Below, piece by piece: positions 36,285-45,625 of a stretch of DNA of 64,000 nucleotides; position 1 is the first letter of the stretch, and each line of letters begins with the position of its first letter. The translations under genes were made by a program, and so were the position numbers. Location: positions 682,001 to 746,000 of the forward strand of contig NC_010505.1 in the NCBI RefSeq assembly GCF_000019725.1, in the 5' to 3' direction. Source of the DNA: Methylobacterium radiotolerans JCM 2831 (lineage in GTDB: Bacteria > Pseudomonadota > Alphaproteobacteria > Rhizobiales > Beijerinckiaceae). Below the pieces are notes generated by a model. That model saw only the letters and a list, made by a program, of their open reading frames with translations. It made no database searches and was not told where the DNA came from.

Positions 36285-36490
36285 CAGCGGGACGATCCGT
36301 CGACCGGGTGCTTGGCGAGACCGCCGGTGACGGGCGTCTCGCCCTCAGCCAGCGCCTCGTCGTAGCCGGACAACCAGAGCGTGCGCGCCTCCGTCCCCTC
36401 CGCGTAGGGGCAGGCTTCCCGGGCCAGCCCCTTGGCGGGCGCGGCCCGGCCGAGGGCGCGGGCATCGAGGTCGTTCGGTGGCGTATCCAT
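36284..36490 (-). CDS. Rmf-like small protein
   Basis: A 68-residue protein whose C-terminal half (CPYAEGTEARTLWLSGYDEA) matches the ribosome modulation factor/CrpP family, including the P-x-EGTEA and W-x-x-GY core. Ribosome modulation factor dimerises ribosomes in stationary-phase gammaproteobacteria; alphaproteobacterial relatives are uncharacterised. It overlaps the MFS gene, an unusual pairing for this family. Confidence 0.75.
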   Translation of the reverse strand: MDTPPNDLDARALGRAAPAKGLAREACPYAEGTEARTLWLSGYDEALAEGETPVTGGLAKHPVDGSSR

Positions 36491-36557
36491 GCGGGCGCAG
36501 CTCCGTTCCGGTTGGCTGCGGCGCGATGTAGGGCGCGGAACGCGGGCGTCGCCGATC

Positions 36558-36815
36558 TCAGTGACGCGTCGGGGTCCCGTCCGCGGGCAGCGCCACGGCC
36601 TCGCTGAACGGGAATTCCAGCACGACCTCGCCGTCGGCGTCCGCGACCACGAGGCACGCGGTCATCAGCCGGGCCTGATCCTGCGGGTGGCGCAGGGCGG
36701 CGCGGATCGTCTCCCGCGCCGCCTCCCAGGCCGCGTCCGGATCCCGCAGCTCGATCCCGGTCGGATCGGAGATGACGTCCTCGCCGATCTGCGTGTGGAA
36801 GAAGTAGCGCGGCAT
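36558..36815 (-). CDS. DUF6894 family protein
   Basis: An 85-residue protein beginning PRYFFHTQIGEDVISDPTGIE, the signature of a small family common in Methylobacterium and Bradyrhizobium and often present in many copies. No function is known. The Met at 36815 is chosen because it opens the conserved PRYFFH motif; an upstream Met would add nine residues. Confidence 0.75.
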   Translation of the reverse strand: MPRYFFHTQIGEDVISDPTGIELRDPDAAWEAARETIRAALRHPQDQARLMTACLVVADADGEVVLEFPFSEAVALPADGTPTRH

Positions 36816-36920
36816 GGCCTTCACCGGTTGCGGGGGCGCCACTTGGAGCGGAGCGACCCGCTACAGGTGGTGACGGCCGCGCGCCGGACCAGCCCTCGGC
36901 GCAACCCGCCCCGTCGGCCC

Positions 36921-37184
36921 TCAGCCGTTCGCGGCCCGCGCCTCCGGCGCGGACGGGACCGGGCGGAGCGACCGGACCTGGCCGGTGACGCCGCCCGCGC
37001 GGTGCTGCTTCTCCATCGCCATCAGCGGCCGCAATTCGGGCTCGGCGAAGTCGAGGAGCTTGGCGTTGCGCCAGCGCGGCTTGCCGGACCCGCGGCCGAA
37101 CCAGCGAGGGCGCTCCTCCTCGACCAGGAGTACCAGCCGTCCCGTCCAGGTCTTCCGGAACCAGAAACGCCCCGTCAGAGACAT
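36921..37184 (-). CDS. hypothetical protein, conserved
   Basis: An 87-residue basic protein (SLTGRFWFRKTWTGRLVLLVEE ... WRNAKLLDFAEPELRPL). Aromatic and charged residues near the N terminus suggest a small folded domain. The ATG at 37184 is supported by a GAGGA site. No function is assigned. Confidence 0.65.
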   Translation of the reverse strand: MSLTGRFWFRKTWTGRLVLLVEEERPRWFGRGSGKPRWRNAKLLDFAEPELRPLMAMEKQHRAGGVTGQVRSLRPVPSAPEARAANG

Positions 37185-37321
37185 CGTCCCATCCTCGCCG
37201 TCGAGCCGCCCCCGGTCTGGCCGCCTCAATAGCGAACTTGGCCGTTCGCGTACTGATGAAGACGCGGGTGAACCGGCGCACCACCGATATCCACAGCCCC
37301 GCGCGAGGGCCACGGCCGTCC

Positions 37322-37561
37322 TCAGTGCGCGATGTGCCAGACCGACAGCGCCAGCACGACGAGCCAGACGAGGCCCGAGAGACCGAACACGAACCCGCGG
37401 AGGATCGCCGTCTCGAGCGCGGCATGCGCGGAGTGCGGCTCCCGCGCCCGTAGCGCACCGTCTTGCCGCGAAGGCTTCGGACGCGCCCGGACCGGGCGCG
37501 GCTTCGGCGCGGCGAGCAGACGCGTCAGGCTGTCGGGGAGCGGTCTGGGGTCGGGCTGCAC
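37322..37561 (-). CDS. small membrane-anchored hypothetical protein
   Basis: A 79-residue protein with a basic Pro/Arg-rich N-terminal half and one C-terminal membrane segment (FVFGLSGLVWLVVLALSVW). The GTG start has no strong ribosome binding site. Function unknown. Confidence 0.5.
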   Translation of the reverse strand: MQPDPRPLPDSLTRLLAAPKPRPVRARPKPSRQDGALRAREPHSAHAALETAILRGFVFGLSGLVWLVVLALSVWHIAH

Positions 37562-37668
37562 GGCAGCCGCGAGCCTAGCGGGTCACGCGCCCGCGCGACA
37601 AGCCGCGCGGGGCATGAGCAGGTCCACGGCAGCGGACCGATTTCTCGCGTACCGACCCCATGCTACAG

Positions 37669-37700
37669 CTCGATCCCGGGGCGGCTCGATCCCGGGGCGG
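37669..37700 (+). repeat. 16-bp tandem duplication
   Basis: CTCGATCCCGGGGCGG occurs twice in a row, 25 bp before the epimerase start, and could alter the leader. Confidence 0.8.
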
Positions 37701-37725
37701 CCAGTCAGCCCGTCGGTCCGCGCGC

Positions 37726-38742
37726 ATGTCCCTGCCACCTGTTCTGATCACCGGCGTCGCCGGCTTCATCGGGAACCAGCTCGCCCTGCGCCTCCTCGAG
37801 GCCGGCCGGCCGGTGGTCGGCCTGGACAGCGTCAACGCCTACTACGACGTGCGGCTCAAGGAAGCCCGTCTGCAGCGCCTCGCGGGCTTCCCGGGCTACA
37901 GCTTCGCGCGCCTCGACCTCGCCGACCGCGACGGGCTCGACGCGCTGTTCCGCCGCCACGCGTTCCGCACGGTGATCCATCTCGCCGCCCAAGCCGGCGT
38001 CCGCTACTCGCTCACCGATCCGCACGCCTACGCGGCGAGCAACCTCGTCGGCTTCCTGAACATCCTCGAGGCCTGCCGCCACGGCGGTGTGGGACACCTG
38101 CTCTACGCCTCCTCCAGTTCCGTCTACGGCGGCGTCACGGCGATGCCGTTCTCGGTGCACCAAAACGTCGACCATCCGCTCAGCCTCTACGCCGCGACCA
38201 AGAAGGCGAACGAGCTGATGGCGCACAGCTACAGCCACCTCTACGGCCTGCCGACCACGGGTCTGCGCTTCTTCACCGTCTACGGTCCCTGGGGTCGGCC
38301 GGACATGGCGCTGTACCTGTTCACCCGCGCCATCCTGGCGGGCGAGCCGATCCGCGTGTTCAACGAGGGGCGGATGCTCCGGGACTTCACCTACATCGAC
38401 GACATCGTCGCGGGGATCCAGGCGCTGGCGGAACGGCCAGCCGCGCCGGACCCCGGGTGGAGCGGCGCGGTGCCGGATCCCGGGACGAGCTCCGCGCCCT
38501 ACCGGATCTACAACATCGGCAACAACGAGCCAGTGGCACTCCTGGAGATGATCACCCTCCTCGAGGACGCGCTGGGCCGCAAAGCAGAGAAGATCCTTCT
38601 GCCGATGCAGCCCGGCGACGTTCCAGCGACCTACGCCGACATCGACGATCTCGTGCGGGATGCCGGCTTCCGGCCCGCCACACCGCTGAAGACGGGGATC
38701 GGGCACTTCGTCGACTGGTACCGGACCTATCACGGGGCCTGA
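37726..38742 (+). CDS. NAD-dependent epimerase, UDP-glucuronate 4-epimerase type
   Basis: An extended short-chain dehydrogenase of 338 residues. The NAD site is [12 protein letters not shown] (about 10-21), the active site is SSSSVYGG plus YAATKKANE (Ser/Tyr/Lys), and [10 protein letters not shown] is conserved in UDP-sugar epimerases. Closest in pattern are UDP-glucuronate 4-epimerases, used for galacturonate-containing polysaccharides. No other polysaccharide genes are adjacent. Confidence 0.88.
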   Translation: MSLPPVLITGVAGFIGNQLALRLLEAGRPVVGLDSVNAYYDVRLKEARLQRLAGFPGYSFARLDLADRDGLDALFRRHAFRTVIHLAAQAGVRYSLTDPHAYAASNLVGFLNILEACRHGGVGHLLYASSSSVYGGVTAMPFSVHQNVDHPLSLYAATKKANELMAHSYSHLYGLPTTGLRFFTVYGPWGRPDMALYLFTRAILAGEPIRVFNEGRMLRDFTYIDDIVAGIQALAERPAAPDPGWSGAVPDPGTSSAPYRIYNIGNNEPVALLEMITLLEDALGRKAEKILLPMQPGDVPATYADIDDLVRDAGFRPATPLKTGIGHFVDWYRTYHGA

Positions 38743-38952
38743 GAGAGCGGCGCCGCGGCCGTCCCGCGGAGCCAATCCGATCACGCGGTGTTGAGGGAAG
38801 CGGCGACCTGGAACGGCCGCAGATCGGCCCGCGGCCGACGGCCATCCCAGACTAGGCCGTTGCGCCCGCCGGGCAGATTCATTTAGAGCTGTTCCAGGCA
38901 GCCAAGCTCTGCCCGCATCGCTGCCGCAGCGGCGGCCAACAGGAGGAAATCC

Positions 38953-39318
38953 ATGCGTTCACTCGTTTTCGGCGCCGTCCTTGCCGTCGTCTTGCCCCTC
39001 GCCGCGCAGGCCCAGGAGGCCGGTGACGCCGCCGCCGGCGAGAAGGCGTTCGCCCCCTGCAAGGCGTGCCACAACTTCCAGAAGAACGGCGTGGGCCCCG
39101 ATCTGAAGGGCGTCGTCGGCCGCAAGGCGGGCACCTACGAGGGCTACAACTACTCGGCCGCCCTGAAGAACTCGGGCATCACCTGGGACGAGGCCAACCT
39201 GCACGAGTGGCTGAAGAACCCGAAGGCGAAGGTGCCCGGCACCAAGATGATCTTCCAGGGCTACCCCGACGACAAGAAGATCAACGACGTCATCGCCTAC
39301 CTCAAGACGCAGTCCTGA
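38953..39318 (+). CDS. class I cytochrome c, c2-type
   Basis: A 121-residue periplasmic electron carrier. A signal peptide ends AAQAQ (about residue 21). The haem site is CKACH (about 36-40) and the axial Met is in PGTKMIF (about 98). The insertions around YNYSAALKNSGITWDE are typical of mitochondrial-type cytochromes c2. A strong ribosome binding site (AGGAGGA, 5 nt spacing) suggests high expression. It lies alone before a bidirectional terminator. Confidence 0.94.
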   Translation: MRSLVFGAVLAVVLPLAAQAQEAGDAAAGEKAFAPCKACHNFQKNGVGPDLKGVVGRKAGTYEGYNYSAALKNSGITWDEANLHEWLKNPKAKVPGTKMIFQGYPDDKKINDVIAYLKTQS

Positions 39319-39333
39319 GGCGCAGTCCTGAGG
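39308..39333 (+). repeat. 13-bp tandem duplication across the cytochrome c stop codon
   Basis: CGCAGTCCTGAGG is repeated in tandem; the first copy encodes the last residues and the stop. The duplication adds a second in-frame-like end after the stop without changing the protein. Confidence 0.8.
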
Positions 39334-39351
39334 CGCAGGCTCGCGCGCAGA

Positions 39352-39377
39352 CGGGAGCGGCCACCCGGCCGCTCCCG
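39352..39377. terminator. bidirectional terminator hairpin between cytochrome c and ohrR
   Basis: A perfect 11-bp stem (39352-39362 with 39367-39377) and a 4-nt loop lie between the two convergent genes, 34 bp after the cytochrome stop and 18 bp after ohrR on the other strand. Confidence 0.7.
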
Positions 39378-39394
39378 GCCCAGGCGCGCCGGCC

Positions 39395-39913
39395 TCAATC
39401 AGGCATGAGCCCGGCCTGCAGGCTCAGCCTGAGGGTGACGAGATCGTGAAGCAGATCCTTGCGGCCCTGGATATCGAGGCCGGTCATGCCGCCCGCCTCG
39501 TCGGGAAGGCAGGCGAGTTCATCGCGCAAGGCCTCGCCGGCGGCGGTGAGGAAGATACTGACCTGACGCTCGTCGACCCGGTCGCGGGCGCGGCGCACCC
39601 GCCCGGAGGCTTCCAGGCGCTTCAGGAGTGGTGTCAGCGTCCCCGAGTCCAGGAACAGGCGGTTCCCGATCTCCTTGACCGACAATCCGTCCTGCTCCCA
39701 CAAAACCAGCAGGACGAGGTATTGCGGATACGTCAGTTCGTGGCGCCCGAGAAGGTTGCGGTAGGCGCGGCCGAAGGCGTGAGCGGCGGCGTAGACCGCG
39801 AAGCACAGCTGGTTGTCGAGGCGCTGCCGCTCCTGCTGGGAAAGCTGGTCGGCACGCGTGTGCCCCGCCCGGTCCGGCTCGATGCCGACCTGCGAGGCCG
39901 TGGGGCCTGACAT
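39395..39913 (-). CDS. ohrR: MarR-family regulator, OhrR-like
   Basis: A 172-residue winged-helix repressor. The N-terminal [16 protein letters not shown] contains the peroxide-sensing cysteine (Cys37) of OhrR, and [28 protein letters not shown] and RVDERQVSI are the OhrR/MarR recognition-helix and wing. OhrR represses the organic hydroperoxide reductase gene ohr, which is not found near it in this window, unlike in many genomes. The ~30 extra residues before the core are unconserved. Confidence 0.9.
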   Translation of the reverse strand: MSGPTASQVGIEPDRAGHTRADQLSQQERQRLDNQLCFAVYAAAHAFGRAYRNLLGRHELTYPQYLVLLVLWEQDGLSVKEIGNRLFLDSGTLTPLLKRLEASGRVRRARDRVDERQVSIFLTAAGEALRDELACLPDEAGGMTGLDIQGRKDLLHDLVTLRLSLQAGLMPD

Positions 39914-40042
39914 AGGAAAACTCTCTCTGGTAAAGACGGGCTCGCGTACCGGTATGGCGAGGGGCTACTCTTAGGCAGTTCGCTAAACCTATACAATTGG
40001 GGCGACCCACCAGGAGTTGCCAGGCGTTCCGCGCGGGACCGC

Positions 40043-40987
40043 TCAGCGATCCATCAGCGGATGCAGATCGCGGACCATCGCCTTCAGGCGCTCGTCGAGC
40101 ACGTGCGTGTAGATCTGCGTCGTCGAGATGTCGGCATGGCCGAGAAGCTCTTGGACGATGCGCAGGTCGGCGCCGTTCTGCAGGAGGTGACTGGCGAAGG
40201 CGTGGCGGAGCACGTGGGGGCTCACGCGGTCCGGGTGGAGACCGGCCGCCGCGGCCAGCACCTTGAGATCGCGGGCGAAGGCCTGCCGGGTGAGGTAGCC
40301 GCTGTCGCTGTCGGCGGGAAACAGCCACGGGGAATCCTCCGGCACGGCCGGAAGATGCGCCGCCATGGCGGCGCGGGCCGCCTCGGTCAGGGGCACGAGG
40401 CGCTCGCGGCCGCCCTTGCCCCTGACGATCAGGTAGCGCTCGCGACTCGCGCCCGCCGTGCGGGGCAGGGCGACCAGTTCCGAGACGCGCAGGCCCGTGG
40501 CGTAGAGCAGCTCGAGCAGGCACACCATCCGGCGCGCCCGGCGGGCCGGGCCCGGAGGCTGGTCGGCGCCGGCGGCGGCCTGCGCCGTGGCGAGCAGCCG
40601 GTCGACCTCCGCGATCGACAGCACCTTGGGGAGCGCGCGTCCCCGGCGCGGACCGGACACCGCGACGCTCGGATCGCTCTCGGCACCGCCCTCGGCGTAC
40701 AGGAACTTGTGGAAACCGCGGACGCAGGACAGGCGCCGCGCCGCCGAGGACGCCTTCAGGCCCCGCGTCTCGAGGTCGATGAGGAAGGCTCGCAGCGTGC
40801 CGGCATCCACGTCGCCGAGCGCCGTGCCCGAGCGCGCGAGATAACCGAGGTAGTCGTCGAGGTCCCGCCGGTAGGCGCTCAGGGTGTTGAGGCCGGCCCC
40901 GCGTTCGGCGGCCAGCATGTCGAGGTACTCGGCGACCTCGGGACGGGGTGCCCGGGCGGCGTCGCCGCCGCTCTCAGACCCGCTCAA
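40043..40987 (-). CDS. xerD: tyrosine recombinase XerD
   Basis: A 314-residue site-specific recombinase for chromosome dimer resolution. The N-terminal SAM-like domain ([16 protein letters not shown]) and catalytic residues are clear: Arg in [10 protein letters not shown], Lys in RGKGGRER, HxxR in HVLRHAF, His in [11 protein letters not shown] and Tyr in IYTHV. I use the TTG at 40987, which overlaps the stop of the upstream small gene and gives a normal length; a Met downstream would cut the N-terminal domain. Confidence 0.92.
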   Translation of the reverse strand: MSGSESGGDAARAPRPEVAEYLDMLAAERGAGLNTLSAYRRDLDDYLGYLARSGTALGDVDAGTLRAFLIDLETRGLKASSAARRLSCVRGFHKFLYAEGGAESDPSVAVSGPRRGRALPKVLSIAEVDRLLATAQAAAGADQPPGPARRARRMVCLLELLYATGLRVSELVALPRTAGASRERYLIVRGKGGRERLVPLTEAARAAMAAHLPAVPEDSPWLFPADSDSGYLTRQAFARDLKVLAAAAGLHPDRVSPHVLRHAFASHLLQNGADLRIVQELLGHADISTTQIYTHVLDERLKAMVRDLHPLMDR

Positions 40988-41136
40988 CGGTTGCCCGGCT
41001 GCAGCTTCGAGGCGGGGATGGTCACGCTCATCTCCCGCGGCGTCGGCTGGACGAAATGCGCGAGCGCGAACATGGCCGCGTAGACCAGACCCGCCAGGAT
41101 CGCGAGGGTGGCAAAGAAACGGAACAGGGTCGGCAC
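40984..41136 (-). CDS. small single-membrane-segment protein upstream of xerD
   Basis: From a GTG start with GAGG upstream, a 50-residue protein with one membrane segment ([23 protein letters not shown]) and a conserved-looking tail ([16 protein letters not shown]). Similar small proteins sit next to xerD or aroK in related alphaproteobacteria. Its stop overlaps the TTG of xerD, implying coupled translation. Confidence 0.65.
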   Translation of the reverse strand: MPTLFRFFATLAILAGLVYAAMFALAHFVQPTPREMSVTIPASKLQPGNR

Positions 41137-41404
41137 GTCGGTCGAACCTCGGGCAGACGGGCGCTGGCGGCGGAGAGGGGGCGGGCGAAGGCCTTCTGCG
41201 AGCCGCCGCCGGTGCCCGGGTTCGACCACGTGAACAAGGCGCTGACAAGGCCCGCGACGACACAGCGATGCGTTTCGCAGGCCGCTTGAATCGCGCTAAG
41301 AGCCTGCCGCAGGATGTGAGGCTGCCCGGGCGACAGGCGCACGGGGGCCGGTGGAGAGGCGGGGACGCCGCACGGATGCGATGCAGGAGCCGATGCAGGA
41401 GGCC

Positions 41405-42004
41405 ATGAGCGGGGAGGAGGCGGGGGAACCGATCGAGGCGCGTCTGCGCCGCGCGCTCGGCCTGCGCTCGATCGTGCTCGTCGGCCTCATGGGGGCGGGC
41501 AAGAGCACCGTCGGCCGGCGCCTGGCGAGCCGCCTCGGGCTGATCTTCAAGGATGCCGATATCGAGATCGAGGCCGCGGCCGGCCTGACGATCCCCGACA
41601 TCTTCGCGATCTACGGCGAGCCGAGCTTCCGCGACGGCGAGGAGCGGGTGATCTCGCGCCTGCTGCGGGCCGGCCCGCTGGTCCTGGCGACCGGCGGCGG
41701 CGCCTACCTGCGCGAGGCCACCCGCGCGCGCATCGCGGAATCGGCGGTCTCCGTCTGGCTGAAGGCCGATCTGGACGTGCTGATGCGGCGCGTGCGCAAG
41801 CGCGGCAACCGTCCGCTGCTGCAGACCGAGGATCCGGAGGCGACGATGCGGGACCTGATGGCCGTGCGCCACCCGGTCTACGCCGCCGCCGACGTGATGG
41901 TCATCTCGCGGGAGGTGTCGCACGACCGGGTCGTCCAGGACGTGCTGGAGGCGCTGGACGCCCATCTCAGCGGCGAAGGATCCATCCCCGTAGCCGCCCA
42001 GTGA
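41405..42004 (+). CDS. aroK: shikimate kinase
   Basis: Phosphorylates shikimate in aromatic amino acid synthesis. Walker A is GLMGAGKST (about residue 27), the shikimate-binding region includes DADIEIEA and FRDGEE, then GGGAYLREA and the lid RGNRPLLQ. The start is uncertain: ATGs at 41381, 41393 and 41405 lie close together; the last removes unconserved sequence. It is divergent from the xerD unit and 19 bp before aroB. Confidence 0.93.
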   Translation: MSGEEAGEPIEARLRRALGLRSIVLVGLMGAGKSTVGRRLASRLGLIFKDADIEIEAAAGLTIPDIFAIYGEPSFRDGEERVISRLLRAGPLVLATGGGAYLREATRARIAESAVSVWLKADLDVLMRRVRKRGNRPLLQTEDPEATMRDLMAVRHPVYAAADVMVISREVSHDRVVQDVLEALDAHLSGEGSIPVAAQ

Positions 42005-42023
42005 GACCCGAGCGAACCGACCC

Positions 42024-43163
42024 ATGACCGAGCCCCGTCCGGACCTCCTGACCGTCCACGTGCCCCTCGACGCCGGCCGCGCCTACGACATCCAGATCGG
42101 GCGGGGGCTGATCGATACGGCCGGCGCCGCCGTCGCCGCGCTCGGGGGCCGCCGGGCGGCGATCGTGACGGACGCGACGGTGGGCGCGCTCTACGCCGCG
42201 CGGCTGCGGACGAGCCTGGAGCGCGCCGGCCTTCAGGCGGGCGTGGTGACGGTGGCGCCGGGCGAGGCCTCCAAATCCTACGCGGGCTACGCGGAGGTCT
42301 GTGACGGGCTTCTGGCCCTGAAGGTCGAGCGCGGCGACCTCGTCGTGGCGCTGGGCGGCGGCGTGGTCGGCGACCTCGCGGGCTTCGCGGCCGCCACTCT
42401 CCGGCGGGGCGTGCGCTTCGTGCAGGTGCCGACGAGCCTGCTCGCACAGGTCGATTCCTCGGTCGGCGGCAAGACCGGGATCAACGCGCCGCTGGGCAAG
42501 AACCTGATCGGCGCGTTCCACCAGCCGCGCCTCGTCCTGGCCGACACGGCGGCGCTCGACACGCTGTCCGAGCGCGAGATGCGCGCCGGCTACGCCGAGG
42601 TCGCCAAGTACGGGCTGATCGCCGATTCGGGTTTCTTCGACTGGTGCGAGGCGAACTGGCGCGGGATCTTCGCGGGCGGCCCGGAGCGCGAGCAGGCGGT
42701 CGCGTCCTGCTGCCGGGCCAAGGCCGCGGTGGTGACCCGGGACGAGCGGGAGGACGGCGAGCGTGCGCTGCTCAATCTCGGCCACACCTTCGGCCACGCC
42801 CTGGAGCGCCTGACCGGCTACGATTCTGCCCGATTGGTCCACGGCGAGGGCGTGGCGATCGGGATGGCCCTCGCCTTCCGCTTCTCGGCCCGGCTCGGGC
42901 TCTGCGCCGGCCAGGATGCCGGCCGCGTCGCCAACCACCTCGCGCTCGCCGACCTGCCGACCCGTCTGCAGGCCGTCCCGGGCGGGTGCGGCGACGTCGA
43001 GGCGCTCCTCGACGCGATGACCCAGGACAAGAAGGTCCGCGACGGCGCGCTGACCTTCATCCTCGCGCGGGGGATCGGCCAGAGCTTCATCGCCCCCGGC
43101 GTGGACCGCGCGGAGGTGGCGGCATTCCTGCGGGACGAATTGGCGGCGGACCGGGCCGTCTGA
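42024..43163 (+). CDS. aroB: 3-dehydroquinate synthase
   Basis: AroB converts DAHP to 3-dehydroquinate with NAD and a metal. The 379 residues include GEASKSY, the NAD-binding [11 protein letters not shown], the substrate region SVGGKTGIN and [10 protein letters not shown], and the metal-site His residues in [11 protein letters not shown] and [11 protein letters not shown]. Length and order (aroK-aroB) are standard. Confidence 0.96.
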   Translation: MTEPRPDLLTVHVPLDAGRAYDIQIGRGLIDTAGAAVAALGGRRAAIVTDATVGALYAARLRTSLERAGLQAGVVTVAPGEASKSYAGYAEVCDGLLALKVERGDLVVALGGGVVGDLAGFAAATLRRGVRFVQVPTSLLAQVDSSVGGKTGINAPLGKNLIGAFHQPRLVLADTAALDTLSEREMRAGYAEVAKYGLIADSGFFDWCEANWRGIFAGGPEREQAVASCCRAKAAVVTRDEREDGERALLNLGHTFGHALERLTGYDSARLVHGEGVAIGMALAFRFSARLGLCAGQDAGRVANHLALADLPTRLQAVPGGCGDVEALLDAMTQDKKVRDGALTFILARGIGQSFIAPGVDRAEVAAFLRDELAADRAV

Positions 43164-43272
43164 CGCCCGCGAGGGCCGGCTGTGGCCTTGCCTAACGCGG
43201 GCCGGGCCGCTATGAGCCTGCCACGTCCGGCGCCGGATACCGCGCGTCGCTGACGGTCCCGTCGGGGCCAGG

Positions 43273-43348
43273 GCCGCAATAGCTCAGCTGGTAGAGCACC
43301 TCATTCGTAATGAGGGGGTCGGGGGTTCGAATCCCTCTTGCGGCACCA
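43273..43348 (+). tRNA. trnT: tRNA-Thr(CGT)
   Basis: A 76-nt cloverleaf: acceptor GCCGCAA/TTGCGGC, D-arm with AGCTCAGCTGGTAGAGC, anticodon stem CCTCA/TGAGG around loop TTCGTAA (anticodon CGT), T-arm with GGTTCGAATCC, and an encoded CCA end. It decodes ACG threonine codons, common in this G+C-rich genome. Confidence 0.96.
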
Positions 43349-43454
43349 CTTTCCTCGATAACCAAATCCTCCTCCTGGAAGGTCTGGCGCGGCCGGACCT
43401 CCGTTCGACGACCCGCGCCGGCACGAGCCCGCGAAGCCCTGTCGCGGGTCGCCC

Positions 43455-45209
43455 TCACGCCATGGCCAGCACGGCCGCGATCACCGCCACGCCGACCGCG
43501 AGCCACGCCGCGTAGTCGCCGATCAAGCCGCTGTGGAGCACTTCCAGCGCGCGGGTCGGCGCCGATTGCGAGGCGCTGACTGGCCGGACCACCGATGCGG
43601 GCAGGTGCCTCCGGAACAGGCCGTAGCCCGCGCCGGCGAGGGCGGCGGCGAGCGAGGCCCAGGGAAGCCAGACCGGCCCCTCCGCCAGCGCGACCACGGC
43701 CGGCCGATGCATGAAGGCCGACGCCGCCCGCGGGAGGGCGTGCTCGATAAGGCCAGCCGGCAGACCGATATCGAGGGCGAGGAGGAGGCAGCACGGCGCC
43801 AGCATCAGCCAGAGCGGCCGGTTGGCCTTCTCACGCTCGTCCTCGCTCGGGGCCCCGGCCTCGTCACCGGGATCGGGCCCGAGCCCGAGGAAGATCCGGC
43901 CCGCGGCCCGCAGCACCGCGGCCCCGGTCAGCGCCGCACCGATGGCGCCGGCCGCCAGGGCGATCCCGTGGCCCTGCTGCGCCAGCGCACCCTGAACGAG
44001 GCGCGTGCCCTGGTCGAGCACCCCGAGGGGCAGGCCGCAGAGCAGCAGCCCGGCCAGAGCCATGGCGACCCCGGCGGGCCAGATCCCCCGCCCGAGGCCG
44101 CGCAGGGCGATCTCGTCGATGCTGGCCTGGGTGGCGAGCAGGATGCCGGCGATCATGAACAGGGCCCCCTTCACCAGCCCGTGCCCCACCACGTAGACGA
44201 GCATCCCGCCGGTCCCGTCCACCGTGAGGGCGCCGAGACCGGTGAGCATGATCCCGGCATGCGAGATCGTCGAGAAGGCGAGCATGCGCTTGAGGTGCCG
44301 CTGCAGCAGCGCCATCCAGCCACCCAGGAGGGCGGTGAAGCTGCCGAGGCCGATGAGGAGGGCCGGCAGGGCTTGCTGGACCTGATCGGAGCCGCCGAAC
44401 ACGACGGCGCTCACCTTCGCGAGGCCGAACAGCCCGAGCGAGACCATCGATCCGGAGAAGATCACCGAGACCGGGCTCGGCGCCACCGCGTGGGCGTCGG
44501 CGAGCCAGAACTGGAACGGCACGATCGCGCCCTTGATCATCAGGGCGGTCGCCACGAGGCAGAACGCCCCGGCCACCACCGGATCCCGGCCGCCCCGCGC
44601 CACCGCGGCCGCGATGCCCTCGAAGTCGAGCGTGCCGGTCTGGGCGTAGATCAGCCCGATGCCGCCGAGCATCAGGAAGCCCGCGAGGCTGTTGACCACC
44701 GTGAAGTTGATGGCGCCCGCCAGCGACGATTCCGCCAGATGGTAGGCCGTGAGCGCGAAGGCGGCGACGCTCATCACCTCGAACCACACGAACAGATTGA
44801 ACATGTCGCGGGTGAAGCAGAACCCGACCATGGCGGCCAGGAACAGCAGCATCAGGATGTGGAAGTGGCCGTGGGTGCGGTCGAAGAAACCCCAGGCGAA
44901 CACGAAGGTCAGCGCGTAGAGCAGCCCGATGAAGGCCGCGACCCAAGCGCTGGCCTCGTCCACGGAGAAGCCGATGCCGAGATGGACGCCGTCGCGCGGC
45001 GCCCAGCCGCCGAACCAGTAGACCAGAGGCTCGCCGGCGGCGTGGGTGGCGATGACACCGCAGAGCGCCGCGACGGTGAGAGCCGACAGCGTCGCCAGGA
45101 TGTCGGGGAGGCGGCCGGGCAGGAGGTGCGCGGTGGCCAGCATCGCCGCGCAGATCACGAGCGGTATGGCGACGGGCAGGGGCAGGAGGGCGGCCGGGAA
45201 GGCGGTCAC
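43455..45209 (-). CDS. mnhD: Mrp-type cation/proton antiporter subunit D
   Basis: A 584-residue membrane protein of the proton-pumping NuoN/MrpD family with about 14 membrane segments. The conserved region includes FVWFEVMSVAAFALTAYHL and a transport lysine in TALMIKGAIVPFQFWLADAHA. The C-terminal ~80 residues extend beyond usual MrpD (~500). A GTG start overlaps the stop of the subunit C gene. It is the last gene in the operon and the only large antiporter-like subunit present. Confidence 0.9.
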   Translation of the reverse strand: MTAFPAALLPLPVAIPLVICAAMLATAHLLPGRLPDILATLSALTVAALCGVIATHAAGEPLVYWFGGWAPRDGVHLGIGFSVDEASAWVAAFIGLLYALTFVFAWGFFDRTHGHFHILMLLFLAAMVGFCFTRDMFNLFVWFEVMSVAAFALTAYHLAESSLAGAINFTVVNSLAGFLMLGGIGLIYAQTGTLDFEGIAAAVARGGRDPVVAGAFCLVATALMIKGAIVPFQFWLADAHAVAPSPVSVIFSGSMVSLGLFGLAKVSAVVFGGSDQVQQALPALLIGLGSFTALLGGWMALLQRHLKRMLAFSTISHAGIMLTGLGALTVDGTGGMLVYVVGHGLVKGALFMIAGILLATQASIDEIALRGLGRGIWPAGVAMALAGLLLCGLPLGVLDQGTRLVQGALAQQGHGIALAAGAIGAALTGAAVLRAAGRIFLGLGPDPGDEAGAPSEDEREKANRPLWLMLAPCCLLLALDIGLPAGLIEHALPRAASAFMHRPAVVALAEGPVWLPWASLAAALAGAGYGLFRRHLPASVVRPVSASQSAPTRALEVLHSGLIGDYAAWLAVGVAVIAAVLAMA

Positions 45210-45625
45210 GGCGCGCTTCGCTCCGCCCCGCGCACCCGGCTCGATTCCGGGTCGCGCCCGGACTTGCCGCCCGCGCGCATCGGGCGGAGCTTCTCCGGGT
45301 CCAGGCTGCCGCCGCGCTTGTAGGCCTGGATGGTCAGGACGAGGAGGAGGGCGGTCAGCGTCGCGCCGACCACGATGTCGGTGAGCACCAGCGCCTGCAT
45401 CACCGGGTCGACGGCGGGCGTTCCCGGCGGGTGATCGTAGAAGATCGGCGCGATGCTGCCCCAGCGATAGCCGAGGCCGAGCAGGAGCACGTAGGTCGCC
45501 GACTGGCAGACGCCGAGGCAGCCCACGAGGTGGATGAAGTTGCGGCTCGTGGCGATGCCGTAGAGGCCGATCCCGAACAGCCACGCGGCGACCGCGTAGG
45601 GCAGGAAACTGGTGACCGCACTCAC
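45206..45625 (-). CDS. mnhC: Mrp-type antiporter subunit C
   Basis: A NuoK/MrpC-like protein of 139 residues with three membrane segments (FLPYAVAAWLFGIGLYGIA, LVGCLGVCQSATYVLLLG, ALVLTDIVVGATLTALLLVL) including the conserved VLTDIVVG. A charged C-terminal tail follows. Start and stop overlap neighbouring genes. Confidence 0.9.
   Translation of the reverse strand: MSAVTSFLPYAVAAWLFGIGLYGIATSRNFIHLVGCLGVCQSATYVLLLGLGYRWGSIAPIFYDHPPGTPAVDPVMQALVLTDIVVGATLTALLLVLTIQAYKRGGSLDPEKLRPMRAGGKSGRDPESSRVRGAERSAP

Noticed and set aside
40043-40987. Integrase of a mobile island
   Set aside because: The sequence and neighbours fit housekeeping XerD, and no other mobile genes or flanking repeats were seen.
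40043-42025. A 660-codon minus-strand frame
   Set aside because: The upstream part is antisense to aroK. XerD is complete from the TTG at 40987.
43273-43348. tRNA-Thr as an attachment site of an integrated element
   Set aside because: No integrase gene or repeated tRNA 3' end was noticed nearby, though a short repeat could be missed by eye.
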